Assembly (NCBI RefSeq): GCF_900095735.1
Contig: NZ_FNLO01000004.1
Span: 248,001 to 312,000 of the forward strand
Source: Chitinasiproducens palmae
Lineage (GTDB): Bacteria > Pseudomonadota > Gammaproteobacteria > Burkholderiales > Burkholderiaceae
DNA length: 64,000 nucleotides
Direction of reading: 5' to 3'
How positions within the stretch are numbered: position 1 is the stretch's first letter; each line of letters opens with the position of its first letter. Both the position numbers and the translations under genes were made by a program. Positions 48,640 through 57,302 of this stretch are shown here, in pieces. The notes under the pieces were generated by a model. The model made no database searches and was not told the origin of the DNA. It was given only the letters and a program-made list of their open reading frames with translations.

Positions 48640-49536
48640 CTACTTCTTTTCGTCGACCAGCAGTTTGAGATCGTGGACCCACGGCCCGGCACCCTGCGCG
48701 TCGCGTGCGTATAAACGCAGCTTGCCCTCGGTGTCGAATACCAGGCTCGCGGCGGTATGGTCGACCGTATAGCCTCCCGCCTCGCCCGCGCTGCTGGCGC
48801 TAGTGGCGGTTGGCGCGGAGACAACGGTCCCGGGCGCAGCCGTCGCCGATGCGCCGGCTGTCGCTTTGGCAGCCTCGGGCGCGTTCTGCGAATAGTAGAT
48901 CTTGAACGCCTTGGTGACCGCATCGAGCTGCGCACGGTCGGCGGGACGCAGTGCGACGAACGACGGATCGAAGGCATGGACGTACTGCGCCAGCACTGGC
49001 GCGGTGTCCCGCTCCGGATCGACGCTCACGAACACGACCTGAACCTGCTTGGCGTCATTGCCGAGTTGTTGAAGTGCCTGCGCCAGCTCGGCCAGCGTCG
49101 CCGGGCAGACGTCCGGGCAGTGGGTATAGCCGAAGACCATCACGACCACGCGCCCGCGATAGTCGGCAAGCGTGCGCGTCTTGCCGTCGGTGTCGGGCAA
49201 CGCAAAGTCGGTGGCAAAACTCTGGTTGCCGCTGATGTCGAGATTGGTGAAGGCAGGCGGCGACTTCTGGCAAGCGGCGGTCAGCAGCGCCGTCCCGACC
49301 ATCAGCGACAGCGTCGCGCGTCGCAGCCACGCTCGCGTCGTGCCCGACGCGAGGCGGCGCGATCCGAGCCAGCCCGCCGGCGCCGAGCGTGTAGGTCGGC
49401 GTGCGCCTGCGTGCGTCGCGCGGATGTCAGTCAGCCGATCCACGCTATCGCTGGCCACCGCTATGGTCGGCAGCAGTGCGCGCGCAAAGCGCGGCGAGCG
49501 CGGGACGGCGGAATCCGGCGCGGACTGGGACGGCAT
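48640..49536 (-). CDS. SCO1/SenC copper chaperone, lipoprotein
   Basis: 298 aa. Delivers copper to the CuA site of cytochrome oxidase. Thioredoxin fold with CuI ligands Cys140 and Cys144 (THCPDVCP) and His260 (YTVDHTA). A lipobox LLTAAC puts the mature Cys at 89, preceded by an unusually long ~70-residue polar lead, so the true start may be later. Residues 221-255 are a low-complexity Ala/Thr/Ser insert between YYSQN and YTVDH not seen in typical SCO proteins. The ATG at 49536 has AGGAG 7 nt upstream. Downstream of cyoE. Confidence 0.9.
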   Translation of the reverse strand: MPSQSAPDSAVPRSPRFARALLPTIAVASDSVDRLTDIRATHAGARRPTRSAPAGWLGSRRLASGTTRAWLRRATLSLMVGTALLTAACQKSPPAFTNLDISGNQSFATDFALPDTDGKTRTLADYRGRVVVMVFGYTHCPDVCPATLAELAQALQQLGNDAKQVQVVFVSVDPERDTAPVLAQYVHAFDPSFVALRPADRAQLDAVTKAFKIYYSQNAPEAAKATAGASATAAPGTVVSAPTATSASSAGEAGGYTVDHTAASLVFDTEGKLRLYARDAQGAGPWVHDLKLLVDEKK

Positions 49537-49686
49537 GGCGATCTCCTGGGGCAAATGCCGGTGCGCGCCAGCGGTCGACGCCGCGGCGCTGGCAGAAAGA
49601 AGGGATGCGGGAAAGATAACGCGGCAGGAGAACGGCCGCTCGCGACATTTCGCCCGAGGTCCTGTCGAACCCCGGCAACCATGCGG

Positions 49687-50589
49687 TCAGAACGTGTAGC
49701 GCAGGTAGTGATCGACCAACAGCGCGGCGAACAGCAGCGAGAGATAGACGATCGAGTAGCGGAACATCCGCTTGGCCAGATCGTCCGAGTACTCGCGCCA
49801 CACCTTCCATGCATAGGCCAGGAAGATGGCGCCAAGCACCGTCGCGGACACCAGATAAATCAGCCCGCTCATGCGCGCGACGAACGGCAGCAGCGATACC
49901 GCCAGCAGCACGATCGAATAGAGCAGGATGTGCAGCCGGGTCATCTTTTCGCCGTGCGTGATCGGCAGCATCGGCAGGCCGGCGTCCGCGTAGTCCTGGC
50001 GCCGATAGAGCGCTAATGCCCAGAAGTGCGGCGGGGTCCAGACGAAGATGATCAGCACCAGCATCCACGCCTCGGCCGGCACGCTCCCCGTCACGGCAGC
50101 CCAGCCGAGGGCGGGCGGCATTGCGCCGGACGCGCCGCCGATGACGATGTTCTGCGGCGTCGCGGGCTTCAGCAGAATGGTATAGACCACCGCATAGCCG
50201 ACGAAGGTGGCGAAGGTCAGCCACATCGTCAGCGCATTCGTGAAGGTGTACAGCGTCCACATGCCCAGGCCGCCGAGAATCGCGGAGAAGAGCAGGATCT
50301 GACGTTGGGTGAGTTCGCCACGCGCCGATGGGCGCCAGGCAGTTCGTCGCATCAGCGCATCGATGCGCTGTTCAACCAGGCAGTTGATCGCGAAGGCGGC
50401 GCCGGCCAGCAGCCAGATGCCAACAATGCCGCCGATCAGCACCTGCCAGGGCACCATGCCCGGCGTTGCCAGGAACATCCCGATCACCGCGCAAAACACG
50501 GCAAGCTGGGTGACGCGGGGCTTGGTCAGCGCGAAGTATTGGGCGAGGCGGTTGCCCGGAGTCTGCTGCAACGTAGTGGAGCTTTCCAT
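49687..50589 (-). CDS. cyoE: protoheme IX farnesyltransferase (heme O synthase)
   Basis: 300 aa, UbiA superfamily (also called ctaB). Adds a farnesyl chain to heme b, giving heme O for CtaA. About nine membrane helices. The Asp-rich motif regions are [15 protein letters not shown] and the second [15 protein letters not shown]. It starts 5 bp after the ctaA stop, so the heme A pathway genes are co-transcribed. Confidence 0.96.
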   Translation of the reverse strand: MESSTTLQQTPGNRLAQYFALTKPRVTQLAVFCAVIGMFLATPGMVPWQVLIGGIVGIWLLAGAAFAINCLVEQRIDALMRRTAWRPSARGELTQRQILLFSAILGGLGMWTLYTFTNALTMWLTFATFVGYAVVYTILLKPATPQNIVIGGASGAMPPALGWAAVTGSVPAEAWMLVLIIFVWTPPHFWALALYRRQDYADAGLPMLPITHGEKMTRLHILLYSIVLLAVSLLPFVARMSGLIYLVSATVLGAIFLAYAWKVWREYSDDLAKRMFRYSIVYLSLLFAALLVDHYLRYTF

Positions 50590-50594
50590 GGCGG

Positions 50595-51692
50595 TCACGC
50601 GCCGGTCATGGCCGCAGCCTGCCGCCGGCTCGAAAGAATGCGGTAGTCTAGCATGACTAGGGTCAGCAACATCAGCGCAGCGCCGCCATTGTGCGCAACC
50701 GCGTTGAGCAGCGGCCACTGCAGGACGATGTTCGACAGGCCGGTCAGGAACTGCACGATCAGCAGGATCAGCAGCAGCGACGCGGGACGCCGCAGACTAT
50801 CGAAACGCCTCAGCCGCAGTCCGAGCCAGGCGAGGTAGACGACCGTGACGATCGCGAAGACGCGGTGCGTCCAGTGGATCGCGACCAAGGCATCGGCGGT
50901 AATCATCTCGCCTCCGCTGGTCTTGCCCAGCGAGCGCCAGAGATGGAAGCCCTGGTGGAAGTCCATCGGCGGCACCCACTGGCCGTTGCAGAGCGGAAAG
51001 TCCGCGCACGCCAGCACCGCATAGTTGGTACTGACCCAGCCGCCGAGGGCAATCTGGACGAACAGCAGCACCAGCCCGAGCGTTGCCGCGGCGAAGTAAG
51101 GCCGCGTCTGTGGCTCGGGCCGGCCGGGCAACGGCGTCTGGCTGGCGGCGAACCAGCCGAGCGCGCCAAGCAGGATGACGCCGAGCAGCAGATGGATCGT
51201 GACGATCGCCGGCTGCAGCTTGAGCGTGACGGTCCATGCGCCGAACGCGCCCTGCACGCAGATCAACATCAGCAAGCCCAGGGGCCAGACGATCGGAATG
51301 CGCAGCGTGCGCCGCCGGAAGATCACCAGCAACAGCTGCGTGATGATCAGCACGCCCAGTGCCATCGCGAAATAGCGATGCAGCATTTCGATCCAGGCCT
51401 TCGCCATCGTGACCGGGCCGGTCGGCATTGCGGTTTCCGCCGCCCGGATCTCGGCGTGCGCGATGAATGGCGACGCCGTGCCGTAGCAGCCGGGCCAGTC
51501 CGGACAGCCGAGACCGGAATCGGTCAGGCGCGTGAAGCTGCCAAACATGACCAGGTCCAGCGTGAGGAAGGTCGAGACCCAGAGCAGCTTGCGGAATTTG
51601 GCCTGATTGCCCCGTACCCAGACCCAGCTGAGCGGCAGCACCGCGACGCAAAGGCCAATCGCGGCGAGTTGCAGGAAGTGTGAGGGAACCAT
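50595..51692 (-). CDS. ctaA: heme A synthase (Cox15/CtaA)
   Basis: 365 aa. Oxidises heme O to heme A. Eight predicted helices in two pseudo-repeats. Conserved [19 protein letters not shown], the heme-b His in [25 protein letters not shown] and [10 protein letters not shown]. The protein starts at MVPSHFLQ (51692). It is transcribed into cyoE and lies downstream of the SCO-like gene. Confidence 0.95.
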   Translation of the reverse strand: MVPSHFLQLAAIGLCVAVLPLSWVWVRGNQAKFRKLLWVSTFLTLDLVMFGSFTRLTDSGLGCPDWPGCYGTASPFIAHAEIRAAETAMPTGPVTMAKAWIEMLHRYFAMALGVLIITQLLLVIFRRRTLRIPIVWPLGLLMLICVQGAFGAWTVTLKLQPAIVTIHLLLGVILLGALGWFAASQTPLPGRPEPQTRPYFAAATLGLVLLFVQIALGGWVSTNYAVLACADFPLCNGQWVPPMDFHQGFHLWRSLGKTSGGEMITADALVAIHWTHRVFAIVTVVYLAWLGLRLRRFDSLRRPASLLLILLIVQFLTGLSNIVLQWPLLNAVAHNGGAALMLLTLVMLDYRILSSRRQAAAMTGA

Positions 51693-51830
51693 GGCTTTCG
51701 GGTGGAGGACTGCGATCTGGCGGGCGGACCGGCGCTCATCGAGGCAGCGCATCGGCCTGGTTTGCCGGGCGCGCCCGGCGCGAGACGGTCGCCGGCGGCT
51801 GTGACGAAGCGTCGGCTGACGGCCGGGCGG

Positions 51831-52448
51831 TCAGCCCAGGCCGGACCACTTCAGCAGCTTGGCCAGGTCGCGTTTGATCTTGCTTGGGTCCGGGTTCTTC
51901 GGAAAGCGCATCATCAGATTGCCGTTCGGATCGACCAGGAAGATGTGATCCTCGAGCGTCGTCCCCGTGTCGACCGGCAACCAGTCGGCCAGCGCGCCGC
52001 GGTCGGCGACCAGGAACAACATGTCCTGGTGCGCGCCAGCGACGGCGGGCGGCACGGCCTTGTCGTCGGTGCGCAGCCAGACTGTCTGGATACGGTCGCG
52101 TTCAGGGCCCTGCGTGACGCGCAACTGGCGCATGAAGTAGAGCTTCGTCGCGCAGGCCTGGTCACACGCGCTGGGCGCGACGGCGAGCATCAGCCACTTG
52201 CCCTTGAACGATTGCATCGAGACGATTTCGCCATTCGGGGTGCGCACGGCCAGCGTGGCAGGTATCGGGCGCTGCGGCTCGACGAGCGCGCCGTAATTCG
52301 TCGAGCCGCCGCGCGGCTTGACAACGTAGTACGTGAAGTACGACAGCAGGACCGGCGACGCGCAGATCAGGACCAGGAACAGCAGCATCCACCGGCCACG
52401 ATTCCAACTTGGCTTGCGTACCGCATCCGTCGCTTTCAACTGATTCAT
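51831..52448 (-). CDS. membrane-anchored SCO-like thioredoxin-fold protein
   Basis: 205 aa. One N-terminal membrane helix (about 21-42), then a periplasmic thioredoxin-like domain. Cys95-x3-Cys99 (SACDQACATK) and His168 (LEDHIFLVDP) occupy the SCO copper-ligand positions, so copper delivery to cytochrome oxidase is a reasonable inference. Sequence is otherwise diverged from classical SCO1. In Burkholderiaceae a gene of this type is found between SURF1 and ctaA, as here. Confidence 0.82.
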   Translation of the reverse strand: MNQLKATDAVRKPSWNRGRWMLLFLVLICASPVLLSYFTYYVVKPRGGSTNYGALVEPQRPIPATLAVRTPNGEIVSMQSFKGKWLMLAVAPSACDQACATKLYFMRQLRVTQGPERDRIQTVWLRTDDKAVPPAVAGAHQDMLFLVADRGALADWLPVDTGTTLEDHIFLVDPNGNLMMRFPKNPDPSKIKRDLAKLLKWSGLG

Positions 52449-53062
52449 CCCTGTCGATCGTTTCGAGCACCGCCGCGCAGCACTCGTTCATTCTTCCGCC
52501 GCCATCCGATGGCGGCGCTCGTCGTGGCGGCTGCCGTCAAGCGCGTGTACACCGCCGGCCGGCCCCCAGCCGGCAACCCGGCCCTCCCCCCATCCGAGCG
52601 GCGCTGGCACTCGGACGCGCGTCTCTCGGCAGCAGAGCGGCGCGCTTCGGGCAAACGCCGCGTTGCTCGCACGGGCCATGGCGCTCGAAGCGCCTGTCCT
52701 GCCTGGCTCAAAGGCCGGTTCGGCGTGACGCCCGTGACCCCGGTCGCTCCGCTGTAGCGACCCGCCCCTGCCAATGCCAATCCCAGTACCACCCGAATGC
52801 CAGCCGATGCCAGCCAGCAAAGCTGCCGACAGCCGGCGCGCCCATCGTCACCAACGATCAGGACGGACAACGCCAGCGCTGCGCGCCGTCAAACCATACG
52901 GCCAACGCGCGCGCCGGCGGAACCGCGGTCCGATGACAACGTCTTGCAGTACCGCCAGCGGCCGCTCAGTCGGCAAGCTGGCGGGTCGACTTCCTGCCCG
53001 TCCGCCGGTCCGCTGGTCCCCTCATCCGCTGCGCCAGCCGGCCGCCGGAACCGGCGCAGGAC
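52449..53062. other. 614-bp gap inside the oxidase assembly cluster
   Basis: No recognisable gene between the SCO-like protein start and the SURF1 stop, although both read the same way and such genes are usually close together. It contains short direct repeats (for example AATGCCA and GATGCCAGC near 52773-52810). Six-frame reading gives only Arg/Pro/Ala-rich shadow ORFs. Could be a decayed gene or expanded spacer; nothing supports a current function. Confidence 0.5.
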
Positions 53063-53839
53063 CTAGCGTGTCTCCGGCGGCGGCGGCGGATCGCCGACGT
53101 GGTAGTTCGGGCGCTCGCCGCGTCCGGCACGACGCGCCGCGAACAAGCCAAACAACAACGCTGCCAAGGCCATGCCCCACCACTGCAGCATGTAGCCATA
53201 GTTGCGATCCACGTCGGCGGCCGGCCTGGGCCAGTCGCGCACCAGGCCGTCGTCGACCGCATTGGTCTGCATCAGCACATAGGGCAACAGCTTCAATCCC
53301 GTTTCACGCGCGTACTCGTCGATCGGCAGGTTCGGCCGGATCGCGCGCGCCTCGCCCGGCGTGCCGGCACGCGGTGCCTCGCCCAGTTCGTATATGCGCG
53401 TCGCGTCGGCACGTGCCACGCCTTCCAGACGCAGCGTGCCGGTCGGTGTCTGGTACGGCGCAATCGCCGAGCGCTGGGCGAGATTGCGCGGCAACCAGCC
53501 GCGATTGACCAGCAGCACGCGACCGTCGTCCAGTTGGAACGGCATCACGACATAGAAGCCGGGCTGGTCACGGTACGGCCGGTTGTCCAGATAGACGACG
53601 CGATCGGCAAGGAAACGCCCCTGCGCCAGCACGCGATGATACTCGACGTCGGCCAGGCGGGGCGACGGGACGGCTTGCGTCAGATCGATCGGCGGGGCCT
53701 GCTCGTACATCACGAGCTGGTGTTGGCGCGCTTCCTTCTGATGTGCGCGATCGCGTTGCCAGAAGCCCAGCGCGGTCGTCACCGCGATCACCACGGCGAT
53801 CAGGAGAACGGGAACGAGGCGGAATTTCAAGACAGTCAC
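53063..53839 (-). CDS. SURF1 family cytochrome oxidase assembly protein
   Basis: 258 aa, Shy1/SURF1 type, needed for heme A insertion into subunit I. Two membrane helices (about 8-27 and 218-240) flank a periplasmic domain. Motifs GFWQRDRAHQKE, LDNRPYRDQPGFYVVMPF, LVNRGWLPRN and NYGYMLQWWGMALAAL are all typical. It starts 60 bp from the divergent DUF2909 gene. Confidence 0.95.
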   Translation of the reverse strand: MTVLKFRLVPVLLIAVVIAVTTALGFWQRDRAHQKEARQHQLVMYEQAPPIDLTQAVPSPRLADVEYHRVLAQGRFLADRVVYLDNRPYRDQPGFYVVMPFQLDDGRVLLVNRGWLPRNLAQRSAIAPYQTPTGTLRLEGVARADATRIYELGEAPRAGTPGEARAIRPNLPIDEYARETGLKLLPYVLMQTNAVDDGLVRDWPRPAADVDRNYGYMLQWWGMALAALLFGLFAARRAGRGERPNYHVGDPPPPPETR

Positions 53840-53899
53840 CGCGGCAATACGCCGCCCGGAAGTGAGATAATGCCGGCTTACCTGCCGAGAGCCGAGTCG

Positions 53900-54103
53900 A
53901 TGAGGATTGTCGTCGCCATTGCCTTCCTACTCATCATCGCCAGTCTTGGGTCGGCGCTGGTCTTCATGATGCGCGACCGGGGCAACAGCAAGCGAATGGT
54001 GTATTCGTTGACGGTCCGTATCGGACTGTCGGTGGCGCTGTTCCTTTTCATCCTGTTCGCGAACTGGATGGGCTGGATTCACAGCACCGGCCGACTGTAT
54101 TGA
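53900..54103 (+). CDS. twin transmembrane protein (DUF2909)
   Basis: 67 aa with two hydrophobic helices (about 1-22 and 39-60) linked by a basic loop RDRGNSKRMVYSLTVR. Proteins of this size and sequence sit in cytochrome oxidase clusters of beta-proteobacteria between coxC and SURF1. Function is unknown. The start at 53900 gives the family length. Confidence 0.85.
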   Translation: MRIVVAIAFLLIIASLGSALVFMMRDRGNSKRMVYSLTVRIGLSVALFLFILFANWMGWIHSTGRLY

Positions 54104-54186
54104 GCGGCCTGGCGCCCGCCTCGCGGCGCCGGCGCATCGCCGGGCGGCTGCCGGGCGGCTGCCGGGCTAAGGCGAAGCGGATGAAA

Positions 54187-54210
54187 AAACGGGGCGCCTG
54201 GCGCCCCGTT
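54187..54210 (-). terminator. terminator of the cox operon
   Basis: CGGGGCGCC / GGCGCCCCG inverted repeat (54190-54208). On the minus strand it is followed by GTTTTTTC, giving an intrinsic terminator 12 bp past the ctaE stop. On the plus strand it lies 85 bp after the DUF2909 stop without a T-run. Confidence 0.85.
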
Positions 54211-54221
54211 CTGCTTTCGCC

Positions 54222-55082
54222 TTACAGCCAATACACGACGACGTACAGGCCCAGCCAGACGACGTCGACAAAGTGCCAATACCAGGCGGCACCCTCGAAA
54301 GCGAAGTGGTGGTCTGCCGTGAAATGGCCGCGGATCAGGCGGATCATCACGACGAACAGCATCAGCGCGCCGAGCGTCACGTGGAAACCGTGGAAACCGG
54401 TCAGCAGGAAGAACGTCGAGCCGTAGGCGCCCGAAGTCAGCCGCAGGTTCAGTTCATGGTACGCGTGGAAATACTCGTAGCCCTGGCAGAACAGGAAGAT
54501 CAGGCCCAGCAGCACCGTCGCGGCCAACCAGATGATCGCCTTGCGACGATGATTGTCGCGCAGCGCATGGTGCGAGACCGTGAGCGTCACGCCCGAGGTC
54601 AGCAGCAGCGCCGTGTTGATCGTCGGCAGCGGCCACGGCGTCATCGAGCGGAACTGGGCAACCAGGTCGGCGGGACCGTTGTTCGGCCAGACCGCCGCGA
54701 AATCCGGCCAGAGCAGCTTGTTCTCGAGGTTGGCGAACGTGTCGGTCGCGAAGTGGCGGGCGTAGAACAGCGCGCCGAAGAACGCGAGGAAGAACATCAC
54801 CTCGGAGAAGATGAACCAGCTCATGCTCCAGCGGTACGACTTGTCGACCCGCTTGCCATACTGACCGACCTCGGATTCGAAGATCGCGTCGCCGAACCAG
54901 TGGTAGAGCACCCAGAACAGGAACAGCAGGCCTGCCGCAAAAGTCAGCGGTGCCCAGCTGGCGCCGTTCAGCCAGGCAGCCAGCGAACCCATCATGACCA
55001 GCAGGCCGAGCGACGCGGTCAGCGGATGCCGGGACGGATTGGGTACGAAGTAATACGGCACTTGTTGATTCTGACCGCTCAT
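54222..55082 (-). CDS. ctaE: cytochrome c oxidase subunit III
   Basis: 286 aa, seven predicted helices. YYFVPNPSRHPLTASLGLLVMMGSLAAWLNG, WFIFSEVMFFLAFFGALFYARH and GFHGFHVTLGALMLFVVMIRLIRGHF are conserved. Heme-copper oxidase subunit III (coxC). Last structural gene of ctaC-ctaD-...-ctaE. Starts 55 bp downstream of the DUF2970 gene. Confidence 0.97.
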   Translation of the reverse strand: MSGQNQQVPYYFVPNPSRHPLTASLGLLVMMGSLAAWLNGASWAPLTFAAGLLFLFWVLYHWFGDAIFESEVGQYGKRVDKSYRWSMSWFIFSEVMFFLAFFGALFYARHFATDTFANLENKLLWPDFAAVWPNNGPADLVAQFRSMTPWPLPTINTALLLTSGVTLTVSHHALRDNHRRKAIIWLAATVLLGLIFLFCQGYEYFHAYHELNLRLTSGAYGSTFFLLTGFHGFHVTLGALMLFVVMIRLIRGHFTADHHFAFEGAAWYWHFVDVVWLGLYVVVYWL

Positions 55083-55137
55083 CGTCGATTCTCCACTTCC
55101 TTCATTTCTGTTACTTCCGTTCTGTTCAGCTGCGCGC

Positions 55138-55320
55138 TCAGCGCGTCACCACCGACACGATCGCCACCAGCACGCCGACGAAGATCACCGCGCACAGCAC
55201 GGCGGCAATGATCACGTGCAACGGCCGCAACTGCGCAAAGTCCTTCTCTCGATCCCGCCCTTTCCGTACCCCGAGAAAGGACCACAACACTGCGCGGAAC
55301 GAATTGATGAAACTCGACAT
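55138..55320 (-). CDS. DUF2970 small membrane protein
   Basis: 60 aa. Cytoplasmic N-terminus (SSFINSFRAVLWSFLGVRKG) then one helix (about 35-58). This is the DUF2970 protein that commonly precedes coxC in beta-proteobacterial oxidase operons; role unknown, presumed assembly. A longer frame to 55395 exists but the start at 55320 gives the conserved form. Confidence 0.85.
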   Translation of the reverse strand: MSSFINSFRAVLWSFLGVRKGRDREKDFAQLRPLHVIIAAVLCAVIFVGVLVAIVSVVTR

Positions 55321-55431
55321 CGTCTTTCCCTGCTCCGTGACGCGCCGCAACGCGGTCTGTTCGCCGCCCTGCGATCCCGCCGCTGCACCGCCCACACCGG
55401 CACTGTGCCAGCACGGGCCGATCCGGGCCAG

Positions 55432-55557
55432 TCAGCCGAACAGCGTGTGCTGGACGATGACCCCGACGAAGAACACGGCGGCGATCGAGAGAAGGATCAG
55501 GCCCATCCTCAAGTTCTGTCCGCGCTTGCCGGCGGTCCGGCGATCATCCTGTGTCAT
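55432..55557 (-). CDS. cytochrome oxidase small assembly protein
   Basis: 41-aa ORF: MTQDDRRTAGKRGQN, one helix (LRMGLILLSIAAVFFVGVIV) and a QHTLFG end. It lies 69 bp after ctaD on the same strand. The basic N-terminus, single helix and location match the short 'cytochrome oxidase small assembly protein' that usually stands between ctaD and ctaG. Here ctaG does not follow: only 111 bp separate it from DUF2970. Confidence 0.8.
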   Translation of the reverse strand: MTQDDRRTAGKRGQNLRMGLILLSIAAVFFVGVIVQHTLFG

Positions 55558-55575
55558 GCGCCTATTCAAATAACG

Positions 55576-55595
55576 GCCCCGGCCTGAGCCGGGGC
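55576..55595 (-). terminator. intercistronic hairpin after ctaD
   Basis: GCCCCGGC / GCCGGGGC with a 4-nt loop, between ctaD and the small assembly protein gene. On the minus strand CGTTATTT follows, a weak T-run. Probably an attenuator or mRNA-stabilising hairpin that makes ctaC-ctaD more abundant than distal genes. Confidence 0.55.
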
Positions 55596-55626
55596 AAAGC
55601 CATGTTTGGCAACCCGACGCCGCGTC

Positions 55627-57231
55627 TTACTCGACCTTCGGCGGCGTTTCGAAGGTGTGGAACGGCGCCGGGCTCGGCAGCGTCCACTCCAACCCCTGCG
55701 CGCCTTCCCACGGCTTGTCGGCCGCTTCGACCAGGCCGGCTTCCTTGCTGCCGCGATACGTCGGCAACGCGATCAGGAACAGGAAGTACACCTGCGCCAG
55801 ACCAAACGCAAAGGCGCCGTAGGTTGCCAACTGGTTGAAATCGGTGAACTGCGCCGGGTAGTCGGCATAGCGCCGCGGCATGCCCGCCAGCCCGAGGAAG
55901 TGCATCGGGAAGAAGGTCACGTTGAAGCTGATCAGCGAGACCCAGAAGTGGATCTTGCCACGCGTCTCGTTGTACATGCGCCCGGTCCACTTCGGCGCCC
56001 AGTAGTACCAGCCCGCGAACAGCGCGAACAGCGAGCCGGCCACCAGCACGTAATGGAAGTGCGCCACCACGTAGTAAGTCCCGTGCATCGGGATGTCGAG
56101 CGGCGCCATCGACAGGATCAGGCCGGTGAAGCCGCCGATCGTAAACACGAACAGGAAGCCGATCGCGAACAGCATCGGCGTTTCGAAGGTCAACGCGCCG
56201 CGCCACATGGTGGCCGTCCAGTTGAAGACCTTCACGCCGGTCGGCACCGCGATCAGCATCGTCGCGTACATGAAGAACAGCTGGCCCGTCACCGGCATGC
56301 CGGTCGCGAACATGTGGTGCGCCCAGACGATGAACGACAGGATGGCGATCGAGCCGGTCGCGTACACCATCGAGCTATAGCCGAACAGGGGCTTGCGCGA
56401 GAACGCCGGAATCACTTCCGAAATGATCCCGAACGCGGGCAGGATCATGATGTACACCTCGGGGTGCCCGAAGAACCAGAAGATGTGCTGGTACATGATC
56501 GGGTCGCCGCCGCCGGCCGCGTTGAAGAACGACGTACCGAAGTGGCGATCGAACAGCAGCATCGTGATCGCGCCCGCCAGCACCGGCATCACGGCGATCA
56601 GCAGGTAGGCGGTGATCAGCCACGTCCACACGAACATCGGCATCTTCATCAGCGTCATGCCGGGCGCGCGCAGATTCAGGATCGTCACGACGATGTTGAT
56701 CGCGCCCATGATCGACGAAGCGCCCATCAAGTGGATCGCGAAGATGCCTAGATCCATGCCCGGGCCCATCTGCGTCGACAGCGGCGCATACAGGGTCCAG
56801 CCGGCGGCCGTCGAGCCGCCCGGCACGAAGTAGGCAAGCACCAGCAGCGCCGAGGCGATCGGCAGCAGCCAGAAGCTGAAGTTGTTCATCCGCGCGAAGG
56901 CCATGTCCGACGCGCCGATCTGCAGCGGAATCATCCAGTTCGCGAAGCCGACGAAGGCCGGCATGATCGCACCGAAGATCATGAACAGGCCGTGGCTGGT
57001 CACCAACTGGTTGAAGAACTCGGGGCGCATGATCTGCAGGCCCGGCTCGAACAGCTCGACGCGGATCAGCAGCGCCATGATGCCGCCGATCAGGAACATC
57101 GTGAACGAGAACGTCAGGTACAGCGTACCGATGTCCTTGTGATTGGTTGCCCACAACCAGCGACGCCATCCGGTCGGATGGTCATGTGCGTGATCGTGAT
57201 CGTGTTCAGCGTCGTGCGCGACCGATGACAT
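55627..57231 (-). CDS. ctaD: cytochrome c oxidase subunit I
   Basis: 534 aa, 12 predicted helices. Heme-copper catalytic subunit. VTSHGLFMIFGAIMP carries a heme a ligand; WFFGHPEVYIMILPAFG has the cross-linked His-Tyr of the CuB site; VWAHHMFATG the other CuB His pair; and YYVVAHFHYVLVAG the heme a3/a His pair. The EVYI Glu points to an A-type oxidase with the D and K proton channels. Preceded by ctaC with a 71-bp gap. Confidence 0.98.
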   Translation of the reverse strand: MSSVAHDAEHDHDHAHDHPTGWRRWLWATNHKDIGTLYLTFSFTMFLIGGIMALLIRVELFEPGLQIMRPEFFNQLVTSHGLFMIFGAIMPAFVGFANWMIPLQIGASDMAFARMNNFSFWLLPIASALLVLAYFVPGGSTAAGWTLYAPLSTQMGPGMDLGIFAIHLMGASSIMGAINIVVTILNLRAPGMTLMKMPMFVWTWLITAYLLIAVMPVLAGAITMLLFDRHFGTSFFNAAGGGDPIMYQHIFWFFGHPEVYIMILPAFGIISEVIPAFSRKPLFGYSSMVYATGSIAILSFIVWAHHMFATGMPVTGQLFFMYATMLIAVPTGVKVFNWTATMWRGALTFETPMLFAIGFLFVFTIGGFTGLILSMAPLDIPMHGTYYVVAHFHYVLVAGSLFALFAGWYYWAPKWTGRMYNETRGKIHFWVSLISFNVTFFPMHFLGLAGMPRRYADYPAQFTDFNQLATYGAFAFGLAQVYFLFLIALPTYRGSKEAGLVEAADKPWEGAQGLEWTLPSPAPFHTFETPPKVE

Positions 57232-57302
57232 AACAATCTCCCTCTTCCTTTACGCGGCGGCGTCGCGAGCTGCTCGCGGGATGCCGCCTCGATCAATACG
57301 GC

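Noticed and set aside
52445-52870. Small minus-strand ORFs (110-141 aa) in the SURF1-SCO gap
   Set aside because: Overlapping Arg/Ala/Gly-rich frames on both strands, no ribosome site, no family resemblance.
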